In this document: positions 25,342-34,749 of the stretch, piece after piece
Layout of the letters: each line of letters opens with the position of its first letter
Numbering within the stretch: position 1 is the stretch's first letter
Source of the DNA: Gemmatimonadaceae bacterium
Lineage (GTDB): Bacteria; Gemmatimonadota; Gemmatimonadetes; Gemmatimonadales; Gemmatimonadaceae
Length of the DNA: 42,190 nt
Direction of reading: 5' to 3'
NCBI GenBank assembly: GCA_022843265.1
Contig: JALHNZ010000004.1
Span: 102,761 to 144,950 of the forward strand
Translations under genes and position numbers: made by a program
Notes under the pieces: model-generated
Database searches by the model: none
What the model saw: only the letters and a program-made list of their open reading frames with translations
Told to the model about the DNA's origin: nothing

Positions 25342-26606
25342 TGCGCACGACATCAATCGTTGCAGGAGTGTTTACGCTCCTTGGCGTCGTAGCGGAGGTG
25401 CGTGCGCAATGTGCAGACCTGATGCCTGCGCCTGAGCCGCCGGCTCGCAGTGCTGACTGCAAACCCGGTTTGCTTCGTCAGGGACTCGGTTCATTGCTGA
25501 ACGGTACAGGGGTTGCGGAAACCTGCGCGCAGAAACATGCCAAGGACGTAGAGCAGTGGGAAAATCAGTGGCGCACATTTGGCGGGAAAGTCTCGCGTTC
25601 GCTCCGTGAGGTCGGCACTCGGTCGCATTCTGAAACGATGCGCGTGCGTGGCTGCCGAGGCGAAGCAGTTGCCATCGAGGTTACGAACGGAACGCTCGCT
25701 GCGTTTAGCTATCACCTCGTGGCGCCGTCGGGTCGCACCGTCGGGCAGGCGCAGCTGCAAGTATCGCGGGGACGAAGTGCACGCTCGGTATATGTACAGC
25801 TCCCGGAAACAGGCACGTATCAGCTTACGATTGCAACGGAATCTGACAGTTCGGAAAACGTGAACAATGGACGACAGTACTACACGATCTTCCAACTGCG
25901 CTTTCCTGGTGGTGGCCTTGAGCCGTTAACCATTGGCGCATCTGAAACCGGCACAATCGATCCGAGCGGTACATACGCACGACGCGTCGAAGTGCCACCC
26001 GGTCGCCGAGTACGATTGACCGCCTCCATTCAAGGTGTCGGACCGAGTCGGCTCACCATCGCCGAGGAAGACGGCAATCCATTGCTGCAGGAAGCTCTCT
26101 CTGGTCGACGCATTGTGCAGGTGCTGCCGACGTCGGATCAGGAACGAACGTTTCTGGTCCAGATTGATGCCCAGTCGACCGCCGAGGGCCGAGGTGTTGA
26201 ACTAAAAGTCGACGAACTGGAGGAGACGTCCGTCGCGTTCACCCTTGGGCAGACCATTCGCGATTCTTTTCCAGGACTGCCGCGTGACTTTAACGCGAGC
26301 CGGCCGCGTGATGCCGAGCGGATGGAGGAGTTTCTCCGCACGTACCAGTTCACCGTTGAAGGCACCGGCCAGGTTTATCTCAAGCTGGAAGTCGCGGAAG
26401 CCGCCGGACTGCAGATTCGCGTGAGTATGTTCGGACGTGAAAGTCAGTCGTCGTTGGTGAAAGACGTTGTGATCGGTAAGGCCACAACGATACCGCTGAT
26501 GCTGAAGACTGAGGAGCCGTTCGTGATTGAGATTCGGCCAGTGGCCGCACAAATGGGTCCGAATAATCGTCCCATCTTTAACGTGCGTGTTGATCTTGAT
26601 CCGTAG
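25341..26606 (+). CDS. Exported protein with repeated beta-sandwich (pre-peptidase C-like) domains
   Basis: 421 residues. The signal peptide ends at Val-Arg-Ala-Gln (about residue 23), followed by a Cys-rich segment with three further cysteines near 23-55. About residues 95-185, 195-285 and 300-415 each look like a beta-sandwich. The first, with LPETGTYQLTIATES, resembles pre-peptidase C-terminal (PPC) domains. No protease motif was found. It is the third gene of an operon with two membrane proteins and would be outside the cytoplasm. Role unknown. Confidence 0.7.
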   Translation: MRTTSIVAGVFTLLGVVAEVRAQCADLMPAPEPPARSADCKPGLLRQGLGSLLNGTGVAETCAQKHAKDVEQWENQWRTFGGKVSRSLREVGTRSHSETMRVRGCRGEAVAIEVTNGTLAAFSYHLVAPSGRTVGQAQLQVSRGRSARSVYVQLPETGTYQLTIATESDSSENVNNGRQYYTIFQLRFPGGGLEPLTIGASETGTIDPSGTYARRVEVPPGRRVRLTASIQGVGPSRLTIAEEDGNPLLQEALSGRRIVQVLPTSDQERTFLVQIDAQSTAEGRGVELKVDELEETSVAFTLGQTIRDSFPGLPRDFNASRPRDAERMEEFLRTYQFTVEGTGQVYLKLEVAEAAGLQIRVSMFGRESQSSLVKDVVIGKATTIPLMLKTEEPFVIEIRPVAAQMGPNNRPIFNVRVDLDP

Positions 26607-26620
26607 CGTGTGACGCTGAT

Positions 26621-27082
26621 TCAGTAGTCTTCACTCTCAGTGTCGTCTTCGCCGTCCATGATGGCGGCACGCGCTTCCATGGAGAGCAGGCTCGGCCGCA
26701 GCGGTGGATATGCCGGACCGCTGAGCCCTTCAAGGCGTTCGAGCTCCTCCTCTGCAGTCATGTTCATCTTGCCCGACCGCGTGAGCTCAATCTGAGTCTT
26801 GTAGAGCGTGTGGTTGTGCCGCAGAGTGACGTGCGCGTGCCAGCTGAGTCGGCGCGCGCTGTATTCGAGCCGCATTTGCGCGGCGTGTGCTCGCGCGTTC
26901 TGCAGCCGCATTTCCCTGGGTTGCAAGAATGGTGGCCCCGAGGCGTTCACTGCCATCGTGATTGCATCGGGATGTTTGAGCAGCGCGAACGCGCCGGTAT
27001 CGGAGCGAATTAAGTGGAGAAAGAAGCGGACGTAAGCGTCGGGAGCACGCGTGACGCGTCGCCGGAGGCAATCTCTCGCCAT
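26621..27082 (-). CDS. Hypothetical protein with acidic tail
   Basis: 153 residues from ATG 27082; the frame opens further to 27148, with a TTG start. Codon use (G/C in most third positions) supports a real gene. The N-terminal half is basic and helical, the middle has a strand-like stretch (SWHAHVTLRHNHTLYKTQIELTR), and the last 15 residues are almost all Asp, Glu and Ser. No recognised domain and no signal peptide. Convergent with the exported PPC-like protein gene. Confidence 0.5.
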   Translation of the reverse strand: MARDCLRRRVTRAPDAYVRFFLHLIRSDTGAFALLKHPDAITMAVNASGPPFLQPREMRLQNARAHAAQMRLEYSARRLSWHAHVTLRHNHTLYKTQIELTRSGKMNMTAEEELERLEGLSGPAYPPLRPSLLSMEARAAIMDGEDDTESEDY

Positions 27083-27177
27083 GGGGTCCAGCTTGCGGTA
27101 GGATCGAGCATAATGCAATGGTGATGGTTCGTGACGTGCGCCCGGCAACGAGTGCTCCCGGGCGCACGCAAGAGCGA

Positions 27178-27735
27178 CTAGTGCCAGGTCAGCGAGATAC
27201 CCAACTGATTGAAGTTCGCACCATTGCCATCAAACGAACCGGCCACGCCATTCAGGAACGGTGTGATGCTGAAATTGCGCGCCACGCGCCAGTCATAGCC
27301 AAGGCCAAGAATCGCGGAGCCTCCATCCTCGCTCACGGTGATGCGACCGGAACTGGCTTCAAGGCGGCCGACTCCGAGCCCGCCTTGCACAAAAAAGCCA
27401 CCGGTTGCGGACGGATAGAATTTTACCAGCGCCATAACCCCGCTCTGCGTGAACGTCACGCCATCAGTTTCTTTCGACCATGCGTTGATTGACGCACCAA
27501 GCTGCAAGCGCTGCGATAGCGAGCCGCCCAGTGCGATCTGTGCAGTGCCGCCTCCTTCACGATCATCACAATCGTCGCATCCAAACGTTCCGCCGCCGGC
27601 TCCCACCGTAATCCAGAAACCCTCGCGCACCTGCGGTTTGCTCTGCGCGTAGAGGTGCGCACCGGATACGAACACTGCGCTTACGGCGATCGCACCAATC
27701 AGGAGCTGACGAAAAACATGGGCGTGCATCGACAT
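27178..27735 (-). CDS. Outer-membrane beta-barrel protein
   Basis: 185 residues. The signal peptide is 1-30 (ends His-Leu-Tyr-Ala-Gln). The mature part alternates short strands and turns (FWITVGAGGGTFGC, GGFFVQGGLGVGRLEA) and ends in Leu-Thr-Trp-His, fitting a small barrel. A close Cys pair (CDDCDD at about 53-58) in the first loop is unusual for this type. Function unknown. Divergent from the HNH nuclease gene. Confidence 0.75.
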   Translation of the reverse strand: MSMHAHVFRQLLIGAIAVSAVFVSGAHLYAQSKPQVREGFWITVGAGGGTFGCDDCDDREGGGTAQIALGGSLSQRLQLGASINAWSKETDGVTFTQSGVMALVKFYPSATGGFFVQGGLGVGRLEASSGRITVSEDGGSAILGLGYDWRVARNFSITPFLNGVAGSFDGNGANFNQLGISLTWH

Positions 27736-27864
27736 GTTCTGATCCTGGCTGAGGAGGTTGAGATCTGACGGGAAGCACCCACTCCGAGGGCTTGCGCCCC
27801 GCCGCTAAGCTACGACACAATGTGCCTGAGTGCACGCCATATGATTTCTTCCGTTCAGGGGCTG

Positions 27865-28800
27865 ATGAAGTTCTACACAGGGGTCACCGACAATCGATGG
27901 TATTCACACTTGTCGGCGATTCCAGGCCTCGACGAGGTCAACTTCTGGCACCCGAATGGAAGCCGCCCGTTTGGCAACGCTGAAGAGGGCACACCATTCC
28001 TCTTTAAGCTCAAGGCTCCGAATCATCACATTGCGGGCGGTGGGTTTTTTATCAAGTATGAATCCCTTCCGATTCGTCTGGCTTGGGAGGCCTTCGGAGA
28101 GAAGAATGGCGCTTCGTCTTTCCAGGATTTTTCAAACCTGATTCTTTCAGCGCGTGGTCGAAACGCGGACGCAACAAAGGACGTGGGTTGTAGCATTCTC
28201 GGTGAGCCGTTTTTCTTCGATCGGCGAGACTGGATTCCAATGTCTGACGACTTCGCCGGCAGCATCGTACGAGGAAAATTCTTTGATTCGGACAATGCAG
28301 ACGGCGAGCGCATCTGGACGGCGGTGCAGCAACTGTTGATCGCACGCACCGTCACACCGCTTCGTGTTGCCGAGCAACGAGCCGAGTATGGCGCTCCTGT
28401 TTTGGTTCGTCCTCGGCGCGGTCAGGGCGCGTTTCGTGCGCTTGTAACGAATGCGTACGGACGTCGATGTGCAGTGACGGGGGAGTCGACACTACCGGTG
28501 CTAGAAGCGGCACACATCAAGCCGTTTGCCGACGAAGGTCTGAACAACACATACAACGGCTTGTTGTTGCGGTCCGACTTTCACAAACTGTTCGATGTTG
28601 GTCTGATCACAGTTACGCCGCAACACGAGGTTGTGGTAAGTTCACGCATCAAAGAGCAGTGGTTCAACGGAAAGGCGTACAACAACCTTCACGGAAAGCC
28701 GCTGCAGATGTTGCCCGCATCGCCGGCCGATCATCCGCGCGCTGATCTCCTGCGCTGGCACAACGACAACGTCTTTGAGAAGGACGGTCGCGTTGCTTGA
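27865..28800 (+). CDS. HNH endonuclease with N-terminal PUA-like domain
   Basis: 311 residues from ATG 27865, chosen because the family starts with a GVTDNRWY-like segment and a G-run precedes it; upstream ATGs at 27820 and 27841 are possible. The N-terminal domain (about 1-95) has NFWHPNGSRPF, FLFKLKAP and IAGGGFF, a PUA/SRA-like fold in which modified bases could be read. The C-terminal HNH domain (about 185-300) has RRCAVTGESTLPVLEAAH with His217, Asn231 in NGLLLRSDFHKLFD and His240. Proteins of this build are thought to cut DNA with modified bases. The next gene, a MazG-like enzyme, overlaps its end. Confidence 0.85.
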   Translation: MKFYTGVTDNRWYSHLSAIPGLDEVNFWHPNGSRPFGNAEEGTPFLFKLKAPNHHIAGGGFFIKYESLPIRLAWEAFGEKNGASSFQDFSNLILSARGRNADATKDVGCSILGEPFFFDRRDWIPMSDDFAGSIVRGKFFDSDNADGERIWTAVQQLLIARTVTPLRVAEQRAEYGAPVLVRPRRGQGAFRALVTNAYGRRCAVTGESTLPVLEAAHIKPFADEGLNNTYNGLLLRSDFHKLFDVGLITVTPQHEVVVSSRIKEQWFNGKAYNNLHGKPLQMLPASPADHPRADLLRWHNDNVFEKDGRVA

Positions 28801-29140
28801 ACCTTCGCTACTCCAGCAGGCGCTGGAATTTCGCCGCGCCAGAGATTGGGAGCAGTTCCACTCGCCACTGAATCTGGCAGTTTCGATTTCGGTCGAGGCT
28901 GGTGAGCTTCTCGAACAGTTTCAATGGCAACTCTCTCCAGACGCGAGCATAGATGCATCACGTCGAAACGCGATTGAACAGGAAATCGCTGACGTGGCAT
29001 TGCTGCTGTCGTATCTGGCGCACGACCTGGGTATTGACATCGATCGGGCGGTGGAGCGGAAGCTGGTCGTCAATGCGGAGCGATACCCGATTGACCGATC
29101 GAAGGGCTCAGCGAAGAAGTACACAGACTTGTCGGGCTAG
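28793..29140 (+). CDS. MazG-like nucleotide pyrophosphohydrolase
   Basis: 115 residues from a TTG at 28793, supported by AAGGA 8 bases before; an upstream TTG at 28775 would add 6. The all-helical NTP-pyrophosphatase fold has its metal-binding pattern: Glu35 and Glu38 in EAGELLEQFQW, then Glu64 and Asp67 in EIADVALLLSYLAHDLGID. It hydrolyses (d)NTPs to monophosphates and resembles the dCTP-pyrophosphatase-like group (family knowledge). It overlaps the HNH nuclease gene by 8 bases, so the two are made together. Housecleaning or nucleotide-depletion defence are both possible. Confidence 0.88.
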   Translation: MLEPSLLQQALEFRRARDWEQFHSPLNLAVSISVEAGELLEQFQWQLSPDASIDASRRNAIEQEIADVALLLSYLAHDLGIDIDRAVERKLVVNAERYPIDRSKGSAKKYTDLSG

Positions 29141-29275
29141 CGGAAGCACTCCGGGTCACCTCTACCGATCGATCTCAGCCGCTCTTCGATCGATGACTAC
29201 GTTCGCGAGTAGCGAGTCGGAGCGGCGTGCATGACCCCCGATAAGCTCACTGCGTCTTTTTTGACGTACTGCTGC

Positions 29276-29782
29276 TCAAACGCGCTCGTTTCGCGTCAGA
29301 AAGGACGCATTCTGTCCGAGCGGTGCCCCAGCTCTGAGTCGCTCCTGCCCATGCCCGCCGCCGCCGAGCCGCTCCGCCCGCCGAGCCGCCGCCAACGTGC
29401 CTGCAGCGGTCCCGGCACCCAGCACGAGCGATACCGGCACAAACGCGTCGAACACCACCCCACCAATCACCCACGAGTGCAGCGCTCCGGCCACTACCGC
29501 GCCGGCCAGAGTAACCAGCGGCATCGATAGCTCACCAACACCGCGAGCCCGTCTCCCAAGCAGCGCCACGGCCATCGCGAAGCCCGCACCAAGCACCGCA
29601 CCGTAGCCCAGTCCGTATTGCAACGCGGGCAGCGCGTGTTCAACCGCCAGCCGCGAGAGCGTGACGGGCTCACCGAACAGCAGCACGCGACCGACACGAA
29701 GTACGACAGCCACTGCGCCCCACGCCACCGCCCACGTGGCGGCTGTTCCCACCACACCGCGCGAAAACTTCAGCCACTTCAT
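29276..29782 (-). CDS. Membrane protein with four transmembrane helices
   Basis: 168 residues from ATG 29782, with GGGGAG 6 bases before. Helices lie at about residues 12-35, 52-75, 85-107 and 110-130, with Ala, Gly and Val as the main residues, and the C-terminal tail is Gly/Arg-rich. I do not recognise the family. It follows the ASCH/winged-helix gene by 21 bases on the same strand, so probably shares its transcript. Confidence 0.6.
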   Translation of the reverse strand: MKWLKFSRGVVGTAATWAVAWGAVAVVLRVGRVLLFGEPVTLSRLAVEHALPALQYGLGYGAVLGAGFAMAVALLGRRARGVGELSMPLVTLAGAVVAGALHSWVIGGVVFDAFVPVSLVLGAGTAAGTLAAARRAERLGGGGHGQERLRAGAPLGQNASFLTRNERV

Positions 29783-29803
29783 GTTCGCTCCCCGGTTTTC
29801 GAT

Positions 29804-30277
29804 TTAGCGCCGCAGCGAAGCCAATACTGTTCTTCCGCGCGGCGACAAACGATAGCCCACGTCGAGACTCTCGGTGAGACCAAGCCGTTTCAACTTGCGC
29901 ACGTTGATCTTGAAGGGCTCCTTCTCCATCCCTAACTCAACACATAAATCGCCCGCGCGTACCGCGGGATTCTTTTCTATCACCGCAAGCGTGCGTAACG
30001 TCCACGCGCCCTTGCTGGCACTGCTATCCAGTTTGCGCAGTCGTTCGCGCAAACTCCCAAGTTCCGCTTCTGATTTCACCGGCGTCTTGCGCAATGCAAT
30101 GCGCGGATCTGCGACCAGCGCGCGCAGTGCAACAATATCCACACGCACAATCGTCAGTTGCCCCACCGCCGTCAGCAGCGTGCCGCCGGTCTTCACGGTC
30201 GGACGTTTCCACTGCCTGAACGCCAGCGTGATTTCACCGGTGCGAATGCCTTCGAGTGCGTCTTTCCGAAAGAGCAT
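29804..30277 (-). CDS. ASCH-like domain plus winged helix protein
   Basis: 157 residues. The first part (about 1-85), starting MLFRKDALEGIRTGEITLAFRQW, fits the ASCH (PUA-like) fold, which binds RNA or modified nucleosides. The last part (about 92-157), with AVRAGDLCVELGMEKEPFKINV and a GRTVLASL end, looks like a winged helix DNA-binding domain. So it is probably a regulator or nucleic-acid reader. It starts 9 bases after the STAND-kinase gene, in the same operon. Both assignments are from pattern only. Confidence 0.7.
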   Translation of the reverse strand: MLFRKDALEGIRTGEITLAFRQWKRPTVKTGGTLLTAVGQLTIVRVDIVALRALVADPRIALRKTPVKSEAELGSLRERLRKLDSSASKGAWTLRTLAVIEKNPAVRAGDLCVELGMEKEPFKINVRKLKRLGLTESLDVGYRLSPRGRTVLASLRR

Positions 30278-30286
30278 GTGACTACA

Positions 30287-33200
30287 TCACTCTCCCACCA
30301 TCAACAACACCGCCTCCGGTGTCATCATTTTCGCATGTGCATCAATACCATCGAGCGTTCCGCGCGGAATCGACGCCTTCAGCGCCTCAATGCGACCCAG
30401 CAATCCCGGATCCATCGGGTGATCAATCACGATGCCCGCACGCGCGGAAAACGCTTCTGCCGCCGCGGCAATCTGTAGCGCGCGCTCCGCGTTACCGGCT
30501 GCAGCCTCAACGGCCGCCAGCCCCATCAACGCCTGACCGGTGCCTGGCGCACTGCCTACCTCTTCGTAACTACGCACAGCGCGCTGAAATGCCGCTCGCG
30601 CTTCAACTAGATCAGCGGCAGCCAGCGCAGTCCATCCCATTTCACCGTGCACGCGCGCGATCTCGAGTTTGTCGCCGATTGTTTCAAGCGCAAGCAGCGC
30701 CTCGCGGTATAGTGCCATCGCGCGTGATTGATCGCCCTTGGCAAGCGTCATTTGGGCTAAAAAACTGAGCGCCAGGCCGCCCATCTCGTTGTCGTCGATT
30801 CGACGCTGAATGACCCGCGCTTCTTCTATAAGCGCCATGCCAGCATCCACATCACCAGTCGCGAAGAGCAACATGCCTTTGATGGTCATGGCACCTGCTT
30901 GCACAAACTCGCATCTGGCTGCGCTACTGCGCGCGATGCAGTCGTCGAGTGCCTTGCGCGAGTCTTCGATCTGACCTCCATGCAGCAGGCAGTAGCCCCG
31001 ATACAGCACGGCTTCCGCACCGATGGCCGCATCACCAATGGCATCGCCTGTCACGAGTGCGCTGGCGGCGGAGGCCAGAGATCGGTCCCATTCATTCGTG
31101 ACCGTGCCAATCATGGTGCGGGTCAACAAAGCGAGTCCACGTCCTCGCGTCGCCGCACTGGATTGGGTGATGCCGAGCAGCGTATCGACCATTTCTCGCG
31201 CCGTCAGATGCTGACCGCCAACATGCCAGCACCAATTCAAGTGGCCAACAAGCGTCAACCCGTGCTCAAGCGACTCGGCATCTTCCGCGCGTGCACACGC
31301 GGTGAGCCACTGAATCGCCGCGTTCAAGTTCGCGTTGTCGGCACGCGCACGCTGCAAGGCGGCAAGCTGACCGACATCACGAAACCCCCGGTCAATTCCA
31401 GCGGCAAGCGTCTGAAAGTACTGCGCATGCGCGTGCCGGAGTGCTTCGACCTCGCCACTCGCGTGTAGCTGTTCGGCCGAAAACGCGCGAATCGTTTCCA
31501 GCAGAGAGTAACGCCCCGCGGTATCAACCACACGAACGAGTCCCTTCTCAACCAGCGAATCAAGTTCGTCGAGCGCGCGATACCGGTCATCGCTCTCGTA
31601 ACACACCTGCTCCATCGCCTCCAGCGTCCAGCCGTCATGAAACACCGAGGCTCGGCGTAGCAAACGCTGTTCCGACGCATCAAGCAGCGAGTAGCTCCAG
31701 CTGATTGTTGCCCGCAGCGTGCGTTGACGCAGCGGCAAATCGCGATCGCCCGATGTCAGCAAATCAAGTGCGTGATCGAGTCGCTGCAACAGCGCTGCTG
31801 GCTCCAGGATTCGTACGCGTGCCGCGGCGAGTTCCAGTGCGAGCGGCAGCCCGTCCAGCTGTCGGCAAATCGCCGCAATTGCATTCGCGTTCTCGGGAGT
31901 GAGCGCAAAGCCCACCTTCACTTTTTCAGCACGCTGCAAGAAAAGCGCAACAGAAGCGCAGGTGCGCATTGCTTCAACGGAAGCATCAGCCGCCGGCAAC
32001 TCGAGCGGTGGTAGAACAAACTCGGATTCCGCTGCAATCTTGAGTGGCGCACGACTCGTGGCCACTACCTGCAGCGCAGGACACCGCGCCACCAGTTCGG
32101 CAATGTCACCGGCTGCATCGAGCACCTGCTCCAGATTGTCGAGTACAAGCAGTGTGCGACGCGATCCGATCACCGCACATAGCGCATCAAGCGCGGAACG
32201 ACCATGCGCTTCGGTGACATTCAGCGTGGTGCCAATCACCGGCAACACATCGGCCGCACTTGTCACCGCCGCGAGCGACACAAACGCCGCACCCTCCGGG
32301 TACTCCGCCTCCAGTCTGCGAAACAACTCTATCGAGAAGCGTGTCTTGCCGGTGCCGCCATATCCTGAAATGGTAAGCACGCGCGCGCCACTACGAATGC
32401 GTTCAAGCGCCACGCTCACGTGCGCTTCTCGCCCGAGCAACGGCGTGGCCGGATTGGGAGGCGCTTTGTACATCGCCGGCGCGAGAGCTTTCACACCTGC
32501 GGTATCGCTCCCCGATCTCAATGCGCCCTTGAGCGCGTCACGCCACGCTTGAATAGACGGATACCGATCTGCCGGCGACTTGGCGAGCGCACGCTCCACC
32601 ACTTCGGCGACTGACGCTGTGACGTCAACACGTGCCGTCTGCAGGGACGGCACGGGCTCAATGGCGTGTTTGACCATCACGGCCATTGGGGATGCACCAG
32701 AGAATGGCGGCGAGCCGGCCATCAGTTCGTAGGCCACACAACCGAGTGCGTACAAGTCACTGCGCGCGTCAACAACATCACCGCTTCCCTGTTCAGGGCT
32801 CATGTACTGCGGCGTACCGAGCGCGAGACCAACCGTCGTGAGTTTCTCGTTGCCAACACTCACCGCGTGCGCAATACCAAAGTCGGCCACAATCGCGTGA
32901 TCGTTCTCAAGCATGATGTTTTCTGGCTTGATATCACGATGCACCACACCGCGTCCGTGCGCGTAGCTCAGCGCGTCGGCCACTTCATCAAGAATGCGCG
33001 CAGCTTCGTCGCTTCGCATCGCGCCGCCGCGATTCAAACGATCACGCAGCGATTCGCCGTCGATGAACGGCATCACGTAGTACAACAGTCCCGCGGCTTC
33101 ACCAGAATCAAAGAGCGGCAGAATATTCGGATGCCGCAACTGCGCTGTCGTGGTGATTTCGCGCAAGAAGCGCTCAGGACCGAGCGCGTTTGCCAGCTCC

Positions 33201-33346
33201 GAATGCAGTACTTTTACCGCAACGTGTCGATCATGCTTGCGGTCGTGCGCGAGATACACCGTTGCCATGCCGCCCGCACCAAGTTCACGCTCGATGTGAT
33301 AGCGATCAGCGAGCGCGGCAATGAAGTTCGGATTGAGGGCGGTCAT
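30287..33346 (-). CDS. Ser/Thr protein kinase fused to a STAND-like ATPase and TPR region
   Basis: 1019 residues from ATG 33346; an upstream ATG at 33391 would add 15. The kinase domain is at about 13-275: GAGGMATVY, Lys45, HRDIKPEN (Asp138), DFG at 155-157. The ATPase (about 300-560) has Walker A GYGGTGKT at 328-335 and Walker B TLLVLDN at about 398-404, like AfsR/STAND regulators, followed by a winged-helix stretch. A long TPR-like helical region (about 650-1000) ends it. The design joins phosphorylation with a switch-like ATPase, and the targets may be regulators. The ASCH/winged-helix gene follows. Confidence 0.92.
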   Translation of the reverse strand: MTALNPNFIAALADRYHIERELGAGGMATVYLAHDRKHDRHVAVKVLHSELANALGPERFLREITTTAQLRHPNILPLFDSGEAAGLLYYVMPFIDGESLRDRLNRGGAMRSDEAARILDEVADALSYAHGRGVVHRDIKPENIMLENDHAIVADFGIAHAVSVGNEKLTTVGLALGTPQYMSPEQGSGDVVDARSDLYALGCVAYELMAGSPPFSGASPMAVMVKHAIEPVPSLQTARVDVTASVAEVVERALAKSPADRYPSIQAWRDALKGALRSGSDTAGVKALAPAMYKAPPNPATPLLGREAHVSVALERIRSGARVLTISGYGGTGKTRFSIELFRRLEAEYPEGAAFVSLAAVTSAADVLPVIGTTLNVTEAHGRSALDALCAVIGSRRTLLVLDNLEQVLDAAGDIAELVARCPALQVVATSRAPLKIAAESEFVLPPLELPAADASVEAMRTCASVALFLQRAEKVKVGFALTPENANAIAAICRQLDGLPLALELAAARVRILEPAALLQRLDHALDLLTSGDRDLPLRQRTLRATISWSYSLLDASEQRLLRRASVFHDGWTLEAMEQVCYESDDRYRALDELDSLVEKGLVRVVDTAGRYSLLETIRAFSAEQLHASGEVEALRHAHAQYFQTLAAGIDRGFRDVGQLAALQRARADNANLNAAIQWLTACARAEDAESLEHGLTLVGHLNWCWHVGGQHLTAREMVDTLLGITQSSAATRGRGLALLTRTMIGTVTNEWDRSLASAASALVTGDAIGDAAIGAEAVLYRGYCLLHGGQIEDSRKALDDCIARSSAARCEFVQAGAMTIKGMLLFATGDVDAGMALIEEARVIQRRIDDNEMGGLALSFLAQMTLAKGDQSRAMALYREALLALETIGDKLEIARVHGEMGWTALAAADLVEARAAFQRAVRSYEEVGSAPGTGQALMGLAAVEAAAGNAERALQIAAAAEAFSARAGIVIDHPMDPGLLGRIEALKASIPRGTLDGIDAHAKMMTPEAVLLMVGE

Positions 33347-33412
33347 AGGTGCGCGAAGTTGTCGCCCACGGAGCACTCGCGCAATGCTCAACCCCGCGTC
33401 GTGTCAGGAACC

Positions 33413-34585
33413 TCACTTCACGATACGATATACGTGCACCGTCGCCAGGCCGAGCGAATCGGTCGAGACCAGCGCGACCCGATCTCCTACGATACTTGGC
33501 TCCACCGCGCCAAGTGCCGGAAGACCTTCTACCCGAGACTGAAGCGCCCCGTCCGCGCCAAACACCTCCACCTGACGTCCGCTCGTAGTCACCCATTCAA
33601 CCCACAGCGCGCCGTCATCAGCGAACACCCACTGCTCAAGCAACGTACGCTTTTCTGGTCGTGTTGGCGCTGCGGGCTCACACGCTACACTCGGCTGACG
33701 TTCGCGAAACGTACGCCACGGTTCCGTGCGCTCGCTCCACTCGGCATCTGACACCGAAGCGGCAACATGAGGGCGTTCGGCACGAAAACTCGTGTCGCCA
33801 GCAGGAGTGAGCGCCGCAAAACTCGCGGTGTTTGACATTGCTACGACGCGCTGCCCGGACGGTCCGATCAGTACGCGATGCGCCGCGCTCAGGGGCGCTT
33901 CAAAAACGAAGAAGCCACCGTCAGCGGTGCGGCACACAATAGGCGGCGCCATATCAATCTGAGGTCGAGGCACCGCGAGTGAATCACCGACGCCGCCTGA
34001 GGTCACGCGAATAAACAGATTGCTGGGTGTGCCATTCACCGGTGGACGCACCGCCCACATCCAGAACGCATTGGGCGGATCGCGGTACAGACGGATGTGC
34101 TGCCCGCCCGTGACCGGTTGCACGGGGAACGATCGAACCCAGCGGCGGTCCGGCGCAAGAATGCCGATACGACTGTTGCCGGGATCAAGCACCGCGAGTG
34201 AATCGTCCAGCCACGCGATCGAGTAGGGTGAAGACACCTCCCCCGGACCCGCGCCCTTGGTCGCCCAGTCGGCTCTCCACTCGCCCGTCGGACCGAACTC
34301 AGCTACGCGGGCCTCCCGCGCGTCGACTACGATCACGCCTCCGTCCCGGTGCAGCAGAACCGATCGCACCATGGCGAACTCCTCTTCCTCCGGCGCCCCC
34401 GCGCCGCCCACCGACATCACCGGTTCGGCTCGCCAAACCGGGGCATCACCGAGTGATCGGATCACCGGAAAACGACCGGTGGAATCCACCTGTATGGTGA
34501 GCGCAGGCGCGCGCTCGGGGGCCTCCGCGCAGGCCGCAGAAATCAGGGTGATCAGAGCGACGGGCAAGAAACGACGCATCAGCAT
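33413..34585 (-). CDS. Lipoprotein with a six-bladed beta-propeller
   Basis: 390 residues from ATG 34585; an ATG at 34579 is close, and the open frame extends to 34633. The lipobox is Ile-Ser-Ala-Ala-Cys (Cys19). The rest is repeated strand blades, each with a pattern like VFADDGALWVEWVTTSG or DSLAVLDPGNSRIGIL, similar to 6-bladed beta-propeller (NHL-like) proteins common in Gemmatimonadota and Bacteroidota. No enzyme residues seen. It may share a transcript with the kinase-STAND gene, 66 bases downstream. Confidence 0.85.
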   Translation of the reverse strand: MLMRRFLPVALITLISAACAEAPERAPALTIQVDSTGRFPVIRSLGDAPVWRAEPVMSVGGAGAPEEEEFAMVRSVLLHRDGGVIVVDAREARVAEFGPTGEWRADWATKGAGPGEVSSPYSIAWLDDSLAVLDPGNSRIGILAPDRRWVRSFPVQPVTGGQHIRLYRDPPNAFWMWAVRPPVNGTPSNLFIRVTSGGVGDSLAVPRPQIDMAPPIVCRTADGGFFVFEAPLSAAHRVLIGPSGQRVVAMSNTASFAALTPAGDTSFRAERPHVAASVSDAEWSERTEPWRTFRERQPSVACEPAAPTRPEKRTLLEQWVFADDGALWVEWVTTSGRQVEVFGADGALQSRVEGLPALGAVEPSIVGDRVALVSTDSLGLATVHVYRIVK

Positions 34586-34749
34586 GGTGAAACGGGAGGG
34601 AGGGGGACGGCAGCCGTCAGATACAGCCGGCACTCATCTTACGGAAGAACCAGTAGACGCGTTGAAGTCGTGCAGGCTGACAGCGAAACCACTGCTATTG
34701 CAGCACGTAAAGAGCAGAGCATTGTCTCCCCTCCTATCCGGCCTCGCTC

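Noticed and set aside
32666-33751. Plus-strand frame of 361 codons
   Set aside because: Antisense to the kinase-STAND gene and the beta-propeller gene; composition is that of a shadow frame.
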